Assembly: GCA_030407005.1 (NCBI GenBank)
Contig: JAUDYN010000004.1
Location: 744,001 to 808,000, forward strand
Source of the DNA: Desarmillaria ectypa
Taxonomy: Eukaryota > Basidiomycota > Agaricomycetes > Agaricales > Physalacriaceae
Length of the DNA: 64,000 nucleotides
Reading direction: 5' to 3'
Part shown: in pieces, positions 36,532-47,100 of the stretch
Numbering within the stretch: position 1 is the first letter of the stretch
How the letters are laid out: the number at the start of each line of letters is the position of its first letter
Position numbers and translations under genes: made by a program
The notes under the pieces: generated by a model
Databases searched by the model: none
What the model was told of the DNA's origin: nothing
The model's input: the letters and a program-made list of their open reading frames with translations, nothing else

Positions 36532-36555
36532 ATGTTGAACGTCAACGTTCAACAT
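36532..36555 (+). promoter_or_regulatory. Perfect 11-bp inverted repeat across the gene C start codon
   Basis: The left arm ATGTTGAACGT (36532-36542) and right arm ACGTTCAACAT (36545-36555) are separated by CA. The right arm contains the first two bases of the start codon (36554-36556). The left arm begins with an out-of-frame ATG opening a 25-codon overlapping upstream frame. In RNA this could form a hairpin at the start site; in DNA it could bind a dimeric factor. Confidence 0.6.
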
Positions 36556-38806
36556 GACGAGTTCACGCTCCCAGTCCGCTTCATCCTACCTACCAGAGGT
36601 CGAACTTGAGCATCTCTTTGGATTTGTTCCACTTCCTCTCGAGCAGGACCCCGATTCCGATATCCTTAAGCCAGACTCTTCGCCCATCACCTTCTTTGAC
36701 AAACACTTGGATGACTCTTTAATTCTCAAGAAAGTCACGGTTCTACCCTCCCTTATATCCACTATCTCAGAATCCATCGATGATTATGTTTCTGCGTTCA
36801 ATTCTAAGAACGAATCATTCCGTTCTTCTCGACTTTGCCTGCGCCGTGGATTCTATAATTGCGTAGAACCCCCAAAGAATGCTACCGACATCGCGGAGCG
36901 ATACAGTCTTGGCGCTCCTGTTTTTTTACAGGCGGCCTCCATTCTCATTATTAATCCAGATCAACCTGAACTCAAGACAGTGTTTTCGATGGATGCCGGA
37001 CGTCCAGGGTCTCCAGACAGATTTCATTCACAAAAGCATTCCCTCAAGTATGAAGCTTATACGAGAAAGGATATGCTTGAAAGTTTGGAACCTTGGGATT
37101 TGGATCGGAAGACACTTATTCTATCTATGTGGGATTGTCTACCTGAACTGGCGATTTGGGACATGTACGCGCTGTCCGGGCAATCTATTTTGGAGGATAT
37201 GTCAGGCTTGGCTGCTCCGGATGCCTTCCCTTGGAAGCATTGTGGCGTGTCGGGGCATCGACAGTTTACACGTTCGGTCCACGTCTCGCGGCCAGACGTT
37301 TCAAAGTACTTGTGGGACACGCCACCGGTACCGTCTAGTAATGTAGTCCCGGCTAAGGCTGAGGCCAACCGTCCACGTCGTAGCGAACGGCTCAAGAATC
37401 GACCTTCGGCAAAGGGCTTACCTCATGTTACCCCAAAGAAAAGGCCCACCCGTTCGTTACAAGTCAAAGAGTCTGCCACCCCAAAAATTGCTGTTCCCAA
37501 GTCTGCACATGGAACATCAAGATACAAAGCGAACCCGGCAGATTTCATACAACAAGTATGTTCCCCCCCCTTCTCAGACAACCATTTAATACTTGATTCA
37601 GGCTTGGGCGCGTGCTGTCCACTCAGACTCGACCTTCATAATCTTCGATTGCGGGAACTTTCTCAGAATCGGTGTTCGACGGCGAAAAACTCAAACACTC
37701 TACATATCTGAGCTAGTTGATGTTTGCGCTTGCTCCAATCCAACGTACGGAAAGCTCATGGTAGCAATCAACGCGGCAATTTTGCGCGATGTCATTGAAC
37801 GTCTGCCACTACTTGATCCGTCACTAGCCAAAGGCATGCATTTGCATGCTAGTAAATTCCCTAAACGGCCACGGGATGAAGACAAGGCAATCGTTCCTCT
37901 CAGACGCTCCCGTCGTAGACTTGGAGAGACAGTCGATGAAGTCACATCGGAGGTCAGCCACAAATCTCATTTGACTTCTTACGCTAAACTTGACTCACAG
38001 GAGATAATAAACGAGCTTCTTAAACGAAACATAGCTCTTCTCTACTTGCAGCAAGGGAATTATCATTCCAGTTCGCCTTCATTCTTTAGACGACCAAATA
38101 GCCTCGGTCGACAGCGTTCATATCGCTACGATGACTGCTTAACTCTTCTTATTGGGAAGAAATTGGGTCAGGGAGCTATCGGGCAGGTATACGAGGCTCA
38201 AGTCTTGGTGGATATGCCCTCTGGAAGGGTAGCACGCCATCCAAAAAAGGTTATCGTCAAACTCGCGCTCTCTGAAGAACAGAAAGAGAGGATACGCCAT
38301 GAGTATGCGATATACCGACGTCTGCTATATGGACCTGTGCCCGTTGCAGCAGGAGATATCCCTACAGCTTTTGGATTTTTCGAAGACATTGAGTCCGATA
38401 CGGGAGCTCTAATTTTGAGCTACAATGGTCAATCATTGGCATATCGTTCAGACCCTCCCGTTTCCGGGATCACCGTATCTTCAGATGAAAGGTCTGTTTA
38501 GTCGATATGATTTCGACGCATGGTCAAGACTGATGCATCCATCTCAGAGCTACATTACTTCGAATACTAGAGAGTATCCATGCAGCCGGCGTCGCTCACG
38601 GGGACATCCGAACGTGGAACATGGTCGCTGATAACGAAGGACATCTCTCTATAATTGACTTCGATAGGGCGAAATTTAGGGGCCACACGTTACAAATGAA
38701 CGCTGAGCATCAGCGGCTAGAAGATCTGTTGGATGGTGAGCGTATCGACGGCTTCTCCGTGACGAGCTATGAGGCATTAACAACAAGCGACGAGGCATCT
38801 TATTAG
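36554..38806 (+). CDS. Gene C: kinase-like protein, plus-strand member of module 2
   Basis: Paralogue of gene A with the same four-exon layout (36554-37555, 37602-37952, 38001-38491, 38548-38806; 700 aa). Exon 2 is 351 nt in both genes. About 37 of the first 51 residues of exon 2 match gene A. It begins MTSSRSQSASSYLPEVELEH and has LEHLFGFVPLPLEQDPDSD, then HLDDSLILKKV. A basic stretch (RPRRSERLKNRP) and the shared domain AWARAVHSDSTFIIFDCGN follow. The kinase core is complete: KLGQGAIGQVYEA, VIVKLAL, ERIRHEYAIYR, VAHGDIRTWNMV and IIDFDRAK. The last acceptor was set at 38,547 because it gives RATLLRILESIHAAG, matching RDTFMQTLKSIHAAG of A. The stop lies 8 nt from the end of gene D. Confidence 0.85.
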
Positions 38807-38814
38807 TAATCCAC

Positions 38815-41477
38815 TTAGTATCTATTCCATATTATGTCATCTAACCTCTTTCTGTCCTTCTCAACTGCAATATTCCACTGTTGCATCATCTTCTCAGAAA
38901 TTAGGAAAAGACTTTTGCTTCCATAAGATCTGGACGGGAATGCCTTTCGCCTCGGTACCCACGCTCTCGCAGATGCGGCCTGGTAGCCATCAGTTCCACG
39001 TTGTTCTTGGCTGTGTCCACCTTTTTTGTATAACGGCTTGCATCGACCCTTCTGCTTCCATGTACGCCTCGGCGATCTTTGTAGAGTATAGCTGTTATGA
39101 GCCTTCTGTGCTGTGAATAACCGCCGGTGGTCTTGACCGTTTTTCCAGCTAATAAAGTGGATGTTCCACTGGCCCTGCTTTTCTTGCTCGTTCCTTGTAA
39201 CAAGAACATTTTCTGGAATCAACTCTCCGTGAGTGATCTTTGCAAAGTGCATTTTTCGGACCGCTGCTTCAACCTGAGAACTAGTATCTTTCAATGGTTG
39301 CATCGGACACGACGATAGCGATACTCACTAGACATCATTGGGAGTACGGTTTTTGAATTTCATGGGGGCAGAATCGCCACTATCCATAAGAACGAGAACC
39401 GTATCGTCCTCGCGCTCGTAGAGTCCAACATGTTCGGGTATTCCAAGGCCTTCGGCAATGGTTCTAATCTTCGACAATTGGGTATACATGTCGTATTCAT
39501 TTCGAAGGCCCACTATGTCGTGCGCACTTCGAGTGAATTTGATAACGATTCCCGGTGCGACAATTCGACCATTGTCGGCGTAACAATAATAGGAATGAAT
39601 GCTTTTCGGATATTGACCCATAATATGCACTTCCATTTCTGTGTCATTCGGAGGACTCGCATCTGATCGTGTCACTGTCATGCTGCTCGCTGGTCCTAAA
39701 CGGTAGATATGTTTATTCCATGAAATCTTTAAGGAGCCTGCTTCTCTTAGTTGCTGGAAGAGCTCCTGCTCCTGATGAAGTATTGGTCACCAAACTTTCA
39801 GAGAGATAATCGCTCAATGCTTACCTCTGGAGTTAGAGTAATCTCGCTTCCTGAGCAATAGTCCTCGTTATCCTCGTCAGCGTGAGCCAAAATCTCGGCC
39901 TTTGCTGCCTTTGGAGTCATCGCGGAGTCAGAAGGCCTAGGCATCTTTACGGGATTTGGCGCCTTGTCCTGGCATGATTCTGCGCGGTCATATTTGAATG
40001 TGTAAAGCTTGGGGAGGCATAAAAGCGCTTTCAATCGTTTTGCGCGCTCAATCGCATCAAGGAGTGCTGCAATTTGTAGCCCGGCATGTATTTTGAAGTA
40101 GCCCGCCGGGGGACCAACGGGGTCGTCTAGATCTATGAGCGGCGACAGGTAGAGACGTTGCAATTTTCGATCTCGTATGCCAATGAATTCTCGGCTCCCG
40201 GCATTCAAAACCATGAAAGTTGCATCAATGTTGACGGCTTCGGCCCATACCTGTTTCACATATTAGACCTGATAACACAAAATAATGAGAAGAATCATAG
40301 GTACCTGTTGGATAATTTTCAATGCCTTTGTAAAGTCGCCATCGTTAAATAGCGGCTTATGCACAGAGTCGTGATGGGCACCTCCGTCGCCCTCGATATC
40401 GTCTCCTTCGACTTCGTCAGATTCATCACCTGATCTTGATCTCTTTTTGGTCTCCTTCCGTGTTTTTCTTTCACCACCTTTGGATTTCCGCCCGCTCGTC
40501 TTCAGTACAGAGGTCACAGAGAAATTGATGGTAGATTTATCAAATCTGAGTGCGTTTCCGTTGGAAACGCTGAACTCGGCCTCTGATGCGTCTTCTAAGA
40601 TACCGCCATCCTCGCCCGTTTTGTGCCCCGTGACGGTGAACTGGGACCTGTTGTTCGTCTTCTGGCAAAACCGCCCACCACAACTCCAGGATTTAGGGCA
40701 GCGAACCCAAGGAAACTCCGAGCCGGCCAGATGCCTAATAGCCCGCATGACCCCTTCACTCCCAGCGTTCATACTCTTAAACTCCCAGAACAGGAAGTCG
40801 GAGAAACCAGTCTCTATGACAAGCTGAATATCACTGTCAAGATCTTTGGGAAGTCTGGCCTTTGCTATAGCGTCCCTATCGAGTGAAAGATATCCATCTG
40901 CGAGAGCATAAGGCATCATGGATGTAGGTTTTTCGTCGTACTGGAAGATGCTTGACCATTGATCAAGACCAGCGAACAAAGTTGAGGCGACTCGAGATGA
41001 AAGGTTCTGTAGGTTAGGATATTGTCTCCGGAGGTCAATCTCAGGGCCTATTGTGAAGCCTGAAGCTGCCTTCAAATTTTCGGGAATGCGCTGTGGATGC
41101 AGATCATGACCAGCAGGAACTCGAGGTAGTTTCCTGGTGCCTCTAGTCTGAGGGAAGCGCTTAGGGTCAGCGACACCAGCCAACTGCTTGAGCATGTCGG
41201 GGAAAAGGATGATGTCTTTGAGAATTAGCTGGGAATGCATATGCATGTCATACTGCGCGAGATCGCGAGTACCGGCACTACCAGTAAAACCTGCCCGTTT
41301 GGTGAATTTAGGTCGATAGTCGAAGAGGAATTCCAGAGCTTGGGATTTGATGTCAGTATTCGAAGTAAACAAACTGAAAGCGCGCGCACCGTCTTCTCCG
41401 GAAAGCGCATTTCTGGAAGACGTGGATGCAGCGGACTGGCCCGCCTGACGCTGATTACGGCGCTTTGACTTTGACAT
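38815..41477 (-). CDS. Gene D: predicted pseudokinase, minus-strand member of module 2
   Basis: Paralogue of gene B with five exons on the minus strand: 41477-41390, 41338-40305, 40250-39825, 39771-39329 and 39280-38815 (818 aa). The first intron (41339-41389, 51 nt) is a multiple of three and leaves the frame open if retained, but removing it gives EDALEFLFDYRPKFTKR, matching IEALNHLFTRRPTFTKR of B. The N-terminal domain has YDMHMHSQLILKDIILFPD, and the shared domain is VWAEAVNIDATFMVLNAGS. The kinase-like part has IVIKFTR and GLRNEYDMY. The catalytic loop reads KITHGELIPENVL (Asp to Glu) and the DFG position FISWKNG. The catalytic Asp is thus lost by a different substitution from that in B, while the ISW change is shared. 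Predicted pseudokinase; role unknown. Confidence 0.83.
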
Positions 41478-41529
41478 AGCGAGGTCGCGAGCAAGGATGA
41501 TAGATTTGAAAGGTGGTGTGGATGCAAGG

Positions 41530-42560
41530 ACGGGGATCTTTGCCTGGCAAGTTATGCTCTATTGGAATATTTCCCGCAAGTTCTTAAAGTATATAGAGAA
41601 AATGGTCGCGAAATGTTCGTATCCACGTATACTCTGAAGAGTCTGTTGTTCTTTGCGAAAACCTTATGCGAATCTGTGATCAGATGTCGTCAAAGCAAAG
41701 AGTCCCTTACCTGTGGGAGCGCCATATTGATGCAACGGAGTCCAGGAGCTCTCAACGCCTCGAAAAAAAAACAATAGTCTCTATACCAGTCGATCCAGAG
41801 AGGGGAAGTCTTCCAAGCGCAAGTCGGCGGATCCCAGAAAAGAACAATTGGATCAGTCGGAACAGAGGAATCAGGTAATAGGTCCACAATGCTGAGGGCT
41901 GTAAGACGTGGGATAGCAGTAGCCATGACGGCATCCTATTCATTCGCTTAGCGTGCGAAGCCTCGTCATGGTGATACCGGCGTCAAAGCCCATCACGGAC
42001 CTAGAATAGATCGTATTAGTAGAACAACAATGATTTTCTTTGGAGGTATTTCTAGCCCACGAATCAGACCGGTGTATGCAGAATGGGAACAAGAAATCGC
42101 CGCGCGTTTTGAGTATTAAGGCACGTGAAATGTATACACGAGAAATCGTCCCTACATGGCGTAATTAACGTGCAGCACGAGGCGAACTGATAAAGAACGG
42201 GTTTCAACAGCAAAACAATGATACTTCACGTACCTTCCATGGTATACCGCATCCCCAATGATGATCGCGACTCTTCGGAATGCCCTGGAAACAGCCTGCG
42301 GTGGTGATTCCGGCTTGAACCATACCTAAAGCTCAGGCTTCATGGGATATGTCACAGAATATTGCAGGCAGGATGTACGGAGACGGAGCTGAGATGAGCG
42401 AGTGGTCAGTACTACTCTTGACGTTCGGAAGGAAGAAAAAGTGATCGGTAATCGACCCGATCAACCGATTCCAGTGCTTTGTTGATCAGGCTACCGGTGA
42501 CTCTGAAAGAAGTACAAAAGAGAGGGTCGAGATGGCTGCCGGGAATATGGTCGATCATTA
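41530..42560. repeat. Upstream flank of module 2, near-identical to the flank of module 1
   Basis: Direct copy of 30,815-31,880. It is nearly identical to about 42,235 and weaker after that. One difference is a run of nine A (41,763-41,771) where the other copy has AAGAAAA, a 2-nt length change. Confidence 0.85.
41559..41926 (-). CDS. Candidate small two-exon gene in the duplicated flank
   Basis: On the minus strand, ATG at 41926 (MATAIPRLTALSIVDLLPDS) runs to 41711. A good intron follows (41643-41710, GTAAGG donor, AACAG end), then 28 codons to a TAG at 41559. It would encode 99 aa rich in aromatic and hydrophobic residues, with no known domain. In the other copy the 2-nt difference breaks this frame but leaves a different upstream frame joined to the same 3' part. 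The splice signals are identical in both. It may be a small gene, an upstream exon of D, or non-coding DNA with chance frames. Confidence 0.25.
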
Positions 42561-42611
42561 TCAGTTTGGTTAAATGGGTCTCTATAGAATTTGGGTTCTC
42601 AGAGTCTTTTG

Positions 42612-42619
42612 TGTCGTAC
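42612..42619. repeat. Left 8-bp target-site duplication (TGTCGTAC)
   Basis: Identical to 43,774-43,781 on the far side of the hAT-like element. Confidence 0.7.
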
Positions 42620-43773
42620 GTAGGGCTGTGCACCGTAACTGTTTTGTATGGGAATACGGCTTCCGTGTACGGTATATGTACCGAAGCCGTGAAGGCTCCA
42701 AGTAATAGTGTATGCTACGACGGCCGGAAATGAGATTTAATGTTAGCACAAGAGCTCTTGAACCTGAGTGGAACATACCAAATTCTCATCAATCCAAGCC
42801 TTGCACCATTGTTCAACAAAATTGCCGTATCCTTTGAGCACCCCTTCTTCCCTGCCATCAGTCGCGCCCATCAACATCTCATTTGCTTTATGTATTCCTT
42901 CCACCAGCTCGCAGCCTGCCATGTCAGATCCCAAGAATCTGCTGGCAAGTAGTTTTATACTGCGTGAGTGCTCATGCAATCGCTGCCATAACAGGTGTGC
43001 TAAAAGTGACTCCTGCAGACTCGGTTGAACCGGATACTGCGTTATCACGTCGTTCAGTGATTCGAACAGTTTAATTTTGGGTGATGCTTCGATGCTGTTT
43101 CAGAACAAGCTACAGAATAAACGGACATTATGTACTCACCTTCGACTGCATTAGAGATGACAGATTTCACAATGGCTCCCTTCATGATCTCTTTCTGTGC
43201 GTCTTCTCCTTTGTCTTTCTCCGCATCATCGTCGACCTCGATTGGAATAACATCATCCTGACCTCGAAACTCGTCGATTATCAAGGCCCTGTCGCTTTCA
43301 GTCGCCGTTTTGTCATCTTCTTCGATACCGAGCATGTCCCATTGCCTCCGCAGGCTCTCAATGAACCCAATATTCCATTTTCACATACTCTCGCCACATG
43401 TCAATACTAACGGCATTTAACCGTATGCCCGTTGGAGTAGCACATGAGCTGCAGACGGAGAGAGGTGGGAAAGCTCATGGGACGCTGCAAGGATATATAA
43501 AGCAAGGGTATTGGGATGCAATTGTAGTGTACATTTCTGAGGTCGGTATATGCTCTTCTACATGGATAAGAGCAACTCACACTCATGCTTTTCGACTAGT
43601 GCATTTATGATCTGATTTGAGGATCTTTGGCAGTACGACGCCATTCTGGGATTCCCTAAGCCTTTACTGGCTCTCAAAAATAGGGGGATTTTCGGTTTCT
43701 GGGTACCTGGAGCTTGGAACCTATACCGTACACGGAAGCCATATTTCCATGCAATACTGCCGATTCCTTAGCA
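42620..43773. mobile_element. hAT-like non-autonomous DNA transposon carrying a gene fragment
   Basis: 1,154 bp bounded by the 8-bp direct repeat TGTCGTAC, the duplication size made by hAT transposases. The left end reads GTAGGGCTGTGCACCG, like hAT termini (xAGGGxTGTGCA). A subterminal inverted repeat is clear: ATACGGCTTCCGTGTACGGT near 42,655 pairs with ACCGTACACGGAAGCC at 43,723-43,740. The outermost ~15 bases at the right end do not pair well, so the terminal repeat is eroded. No transposase is inside. The minus strand instead holds protein-like frames (43,335-43,054 and 43,048-42,743; for example SLLAHLLWQRLHEHSRSIK and GNFVEQWCKAWIDENL) of a family I do not recognise, perhaps a captured host gene piece. 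Confidence 0.6.
42743..43335 (-). pseudogene. Unrecognised gene fragment inside the hAT-like element
   Basis: The first part has an acidic stretch (VDDDAEKDKGEDAQKE) and ends at SVISNAVEG, followed by a possible intron (GTGAGTAC to GAAACAG, 43,095-43,139). The second part (IKLFESLNDVITQY to VCSTQVQELL) is in a frame that this intron does not restore, so a frameshift or another splice site is needed. It is not similar to hAT transposase motifs as far as I can see. Confidence 0.35.
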
Positions 43774-43781
43774 TGTCGTAC
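43774..43781. repeat. Right 8-bp target-site duplication (TGTCGTAC)
   Basis: Pairs with 42,612-42,619. Confidence 0.7.
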
Positions 43782-44573
43782 AGTCAACTATCAAATTGTA
43801 TTGTTAGCGCCCTGTTAATATCGACGATAATGAGAACCTACCCTTTGAGCAAGCAAACATGTATATATTTCATTCCCAGAACTGTGACAAGCGATTAATA
43901 TCAGAATCAAAGTGTTCAGGGTGAGACCCGTATCTACTTAATGAAGGATACACTGCATACGCATCTAAATGGACGAGAAATAGAAGAGTCGATGCCTATC
44001 ATGATGGCATGAGCACTGTCACCATGCTCTTGTCGAAATATGCCTATGCGGCAGCCTAAACCAACTTGAGCATCGAGAGATGCTATCTGAATGAACGAAG
44101 CATTAGCATTAGCATAATGGCTAGCATCCTTCATAATGCATACCGTGCAGAAGTAGCCTTGCTGAAATATATATGAGCCAGATCGTTATTGAAAGAAATC
44201 AACGAGCTATGGACTGTATCAATATGATTGCATGGTATAGCAAAGATCATGACGTACCTCTACAGACAGTCGACTGCTCAATGACTGGCTCGAATGCACT
44301 GGCTGATGAATCTATGCCCATGTCTTCATTAGATGGGTTAAGCCAGTATGAACGAGCCCTAAACGAGTCAAGTCAGCATATCAATCACCCGAACTTGCCT
44401 CCAAGTACTGGAAGTATTGAATCTACATCTAGACAACGGTTAGTCTTGCATTAAGCAGATACTTGATCATGTTTATGCCAATGGTGTGGGGAGCATTGAT
44501 GTTGGGGGATTGATGGTGAAGGGAGGAAGGAGAGATGATCAGTCCGATAGCCGAGTCTTGTTCACTAACCACG
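43782..44573. other. Region without a supported gene
   Basis: An open frame at 44,173-44,454 gives no recognisable domain. The sequence becomes CpG-poor from about 44 kb. Confidence 0.35.
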
Positions 44574-45278
44574 ATGGCTCGACCTACACACTGTGAGTGT
44601 AGGTTTCTATATGCTAATCACAACTCAGCCTTCACAGTTCTGTCAATACCCTTAGGACAAATACACCCAACTCTACATACCAGAGTTGCCAATCTCCATG
44701 CTGCTCTCAACCTTTCTACATCAGACTCTACACTGCTCACAAGCCCTCAATGTGTGCACTTCACTCTCGGTGTCATGACCCTCACCACCGAGACCCTTCC
44801 AACTGCGCTTGACCTCCTGCACTGCCTCCCAACACTCCTCCCACTCATGGTCACACCCCCGGTTGTCAATCTCGACATGCTCAATGTCCTCAAGAGGGAA
44901 TCCCGCCATTGTGCCCATGTCTTATGGGTTGGCCCATCTTGCACCGAGCCTCTCTTCAGCCAAATAAACCAGATCTTCCATGGTGAGAGCTTTATCACTG
45001 ATACACATCCCCTCAAATTGCATATGATGCTCATGAATAGCACCTATAGATGTCCCAGGACTAAGCGCCCTCTGCTATTTGAATATGATGCTATCCTGCA
45101 GTAAGCTGGTGTGCTGGGATGCTTTGGTGTTGAGGAGACCAAGTATGCTGAGCTCCCAATGGTTGTTGCGATAGATGAGTACAATGCACCTAGAGTTCAT
45201 CTTTGTGAGATGGGAAGCTGGGACACTGATGGCGTGTATGTTAGCTGTGGCAGTGCACCATTATTGATAAATTCTTAG
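44574..45278 (+). pseudogene. AKAP7/ASCC1-like 2H phosphoesterase, best-kept copy, one in-frame stop
   Basis: One frame of 235 codons from ATG 44574 to TAG 45276-45278, interrupted only by TAA at 45102-45104. It shows both 2H motifs at the family spacing: VHFTLGVMTL and, about 90 residues later, KLHMMLMNSTYR. After the stop the frame goes on with AGVLGCFGVEE and PRVHLCEMGSWDTDGVYVS, the usual C-terminus of this family. In the second motif the usual Thr (HxTLMN) is Met, so a catalytic residue is also lost. Related domains in AKAP7 and ASCC1 bind nucleotides or process RNA ends. It is opposite in orientation to the other two copies. The CpG-poor composition suggests it sat in silenced, methylated DNA. 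Confidence 0.65.
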
Positions 45279-46130
45279 TTGCTTATTCCAAAACTAAACG
45301 ACAAATGTTAGCTTCTTCTATTCCATATGGATATATCACCATGAATCCATGTCTTTTTGTTCTGCAAACTATGCTGTAGATTGGACTCATCTGAAATGGG
45401 GAACACAAAGTGTAGGGCATGATGTTGACAGTTAGGATCAGGGGGTATGAAAGTGTGTTATGGAGCCTACCATCTCTACCGCACTCTTTATGGCCCAACT
45501 TTACACTATCTGCTATACTTATTGATATTGCCTTTATAACACTCATTCTCATAATGTTTGCTCAAGCTGCACTCAACCTGTCTATATATCAGTGCATCAT
45601 TGCTCAGGGAATCCTACCCAGAAATGATCTGAGAGACTTGTTTCATTGTCTAGTCCTGAGAAATGAGCCAATGCAGCTATACTTAGCTGTGAAGTTATTT
45701 TGGATGTGGGGACCATCTCGGAGTTGGTGTTTAGTGCCTTTGACATGAGGCATTGTTGTCTGTTTGTTAAGTATAATGGATGCATGTAGCAGCTTGAACC
45801 CACCATACTACATAAAACTCATATCAAGATATATATGGCTATCATGTATGATGCTGCAGAGCAGATATAGTCCCTATTGTCGAAAAATGGATCCTGCCAA
45901 GGCATGGGCAGTGACATGTGGAAGTGGTAAGGGAGACACTCATCTATGGTGGTTCATCAGCAGCATTCAAGTATTAAAGAGAGCAAGTAGTATTCCAGAT
46001 ATATTTCTATAGGAAATTATTTGTGAGATCTATAGTCGACAGAGAATATGGAACCTGACATGTAGGCTCTGAAACAAAAAGGACCAAGTGTGACCAGATC
46101 TATCTATGGAGATTCTAAGAATGTGACACA
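45279..46130. other. CpG-poor region next to the copia LTR
   Basis: Only short frames without recognisable domains. Probably transposon-derived or flanking silenced DNA. Confidence 0.35.
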
Positions 46131-46451
46131 TGTTCATTTATAAACCTAATAGAATACACTGTTAGCTAACTTGTAGACCTCACACAATATAGCAATAAGC
46201 AGAAACATGGTGTATAAATAACAGTATCTAATAGAATACACTGTTAGCTAACTTGTAGACTATAGATATCAATCAGTAAGGTAAATGAGGTAGCATAGGT
46301 AGATACTCATCTTCACACAGTGTAGCAATAAGCAGAAATGTAGTGAGGGTGCTAGACAGCTCATGTCCAATATATAAAGTCTATCCTGACATAAAGGGGT
46401 ATACAGCTTGGCTAGTGGGATACAACAGAGCTCGTGCTTGCTAATTCAACA
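46131..46451 (-). repeat. 3' LTR of the copia element (minus strand; outer end uncertain)
   Basis: The inner end is clear: read on the minus strand, a polypurine tract GAGGGGAAG is followed by TGTTGAATTAGC, the LTR start (46,451 downward). The outer end could not be fixed. Inside are two direct repeats (AATAGAATACACTGTTAGC at about 46,148 and 46,229, and a TAGCAATAAGCAGAAA pair) and a TATATAAAG. Confidence 0.6.
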
Positions 46452-46682
46452 CTTCCCCTCAAGCAGAGCATAGTTCGAGTTTAGCAGCAAAGTGCTTCAC
46501 CTTGGCTGAAGGTAAAGGCTTGGTGAGAGCATTGGCAACCATGTCCTCAGTGGGACAATAAACAAGATAAAGAGATCCTTTGCTAATGATCCAGTGAATA
46601 AAGTGGAAATGAATATTGGTATGTTTTGTTTGAGCATGATACTGGTGGTCTTTTGAGAGCATAATGGCAGATTGGTTGTCTG
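46452..46682 (-). mobile_element. Ty1/copia element, 3' part of pol (RNase H end)
   Basis: The minus strand encodes the RNase H C-terminus: a TKHTNIHFHFIHWI stretch, then YCPTEDMVANALTKPLP, a copia hallmark. It is separated from the rest of pol at 55,067-58,924 by the gypsy insertion. The last five bases, GTCTG (46678-46682), are the target duplication. When the insertion is disregarded the two halves are in the same frame across one GTCTG. Confidence 0.85.
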
Positions 46683-47100
46683 TGTTACAATTTTTCCATT
46701 ATCTTATCCTATCCACATCATATGTATGACTCATCCAATCTTATCAATTGCAGTTCTCACTTCGTATTGACCTATTCACTGACCACAACCTCAATTCCCA
46801 CCAGTTGTCATTCTACTTTATTCGTATTAGACTATGATCCTTCCAGATCCAAACCACTTTGACACCATTCATGCATGGACTATACTATTTTATCTAAATA
46901 TAAATGCCATACTTACAGTATATAAGTAGAGTAAACTTCACTATTGTACTCTATCTTTCAACTAAATTACACTCATATACTTTCTATTCATACACCGAAG
47001 ACTTAGCCCAAGTCTCTATATAAGTGACTGCCCAAACATGAAGCAGCTTGAAGAGACCAAAGCTTATATCCCAAGTCATGTGGTAGACAAGGATGTAACA
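46683..47100 (+). repeat. 5' LTR of gypsy element 1
   Basis: 418 bp, starting TGTTACAA and ending TGTAACA, with 7-bp inverted ends. TATATAAG lies inside (about 46,920). It matches the 3' LTR at 53,280-53,595 plus 54,956-55,061 with mostly transition differences. Confidence 0.9.
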
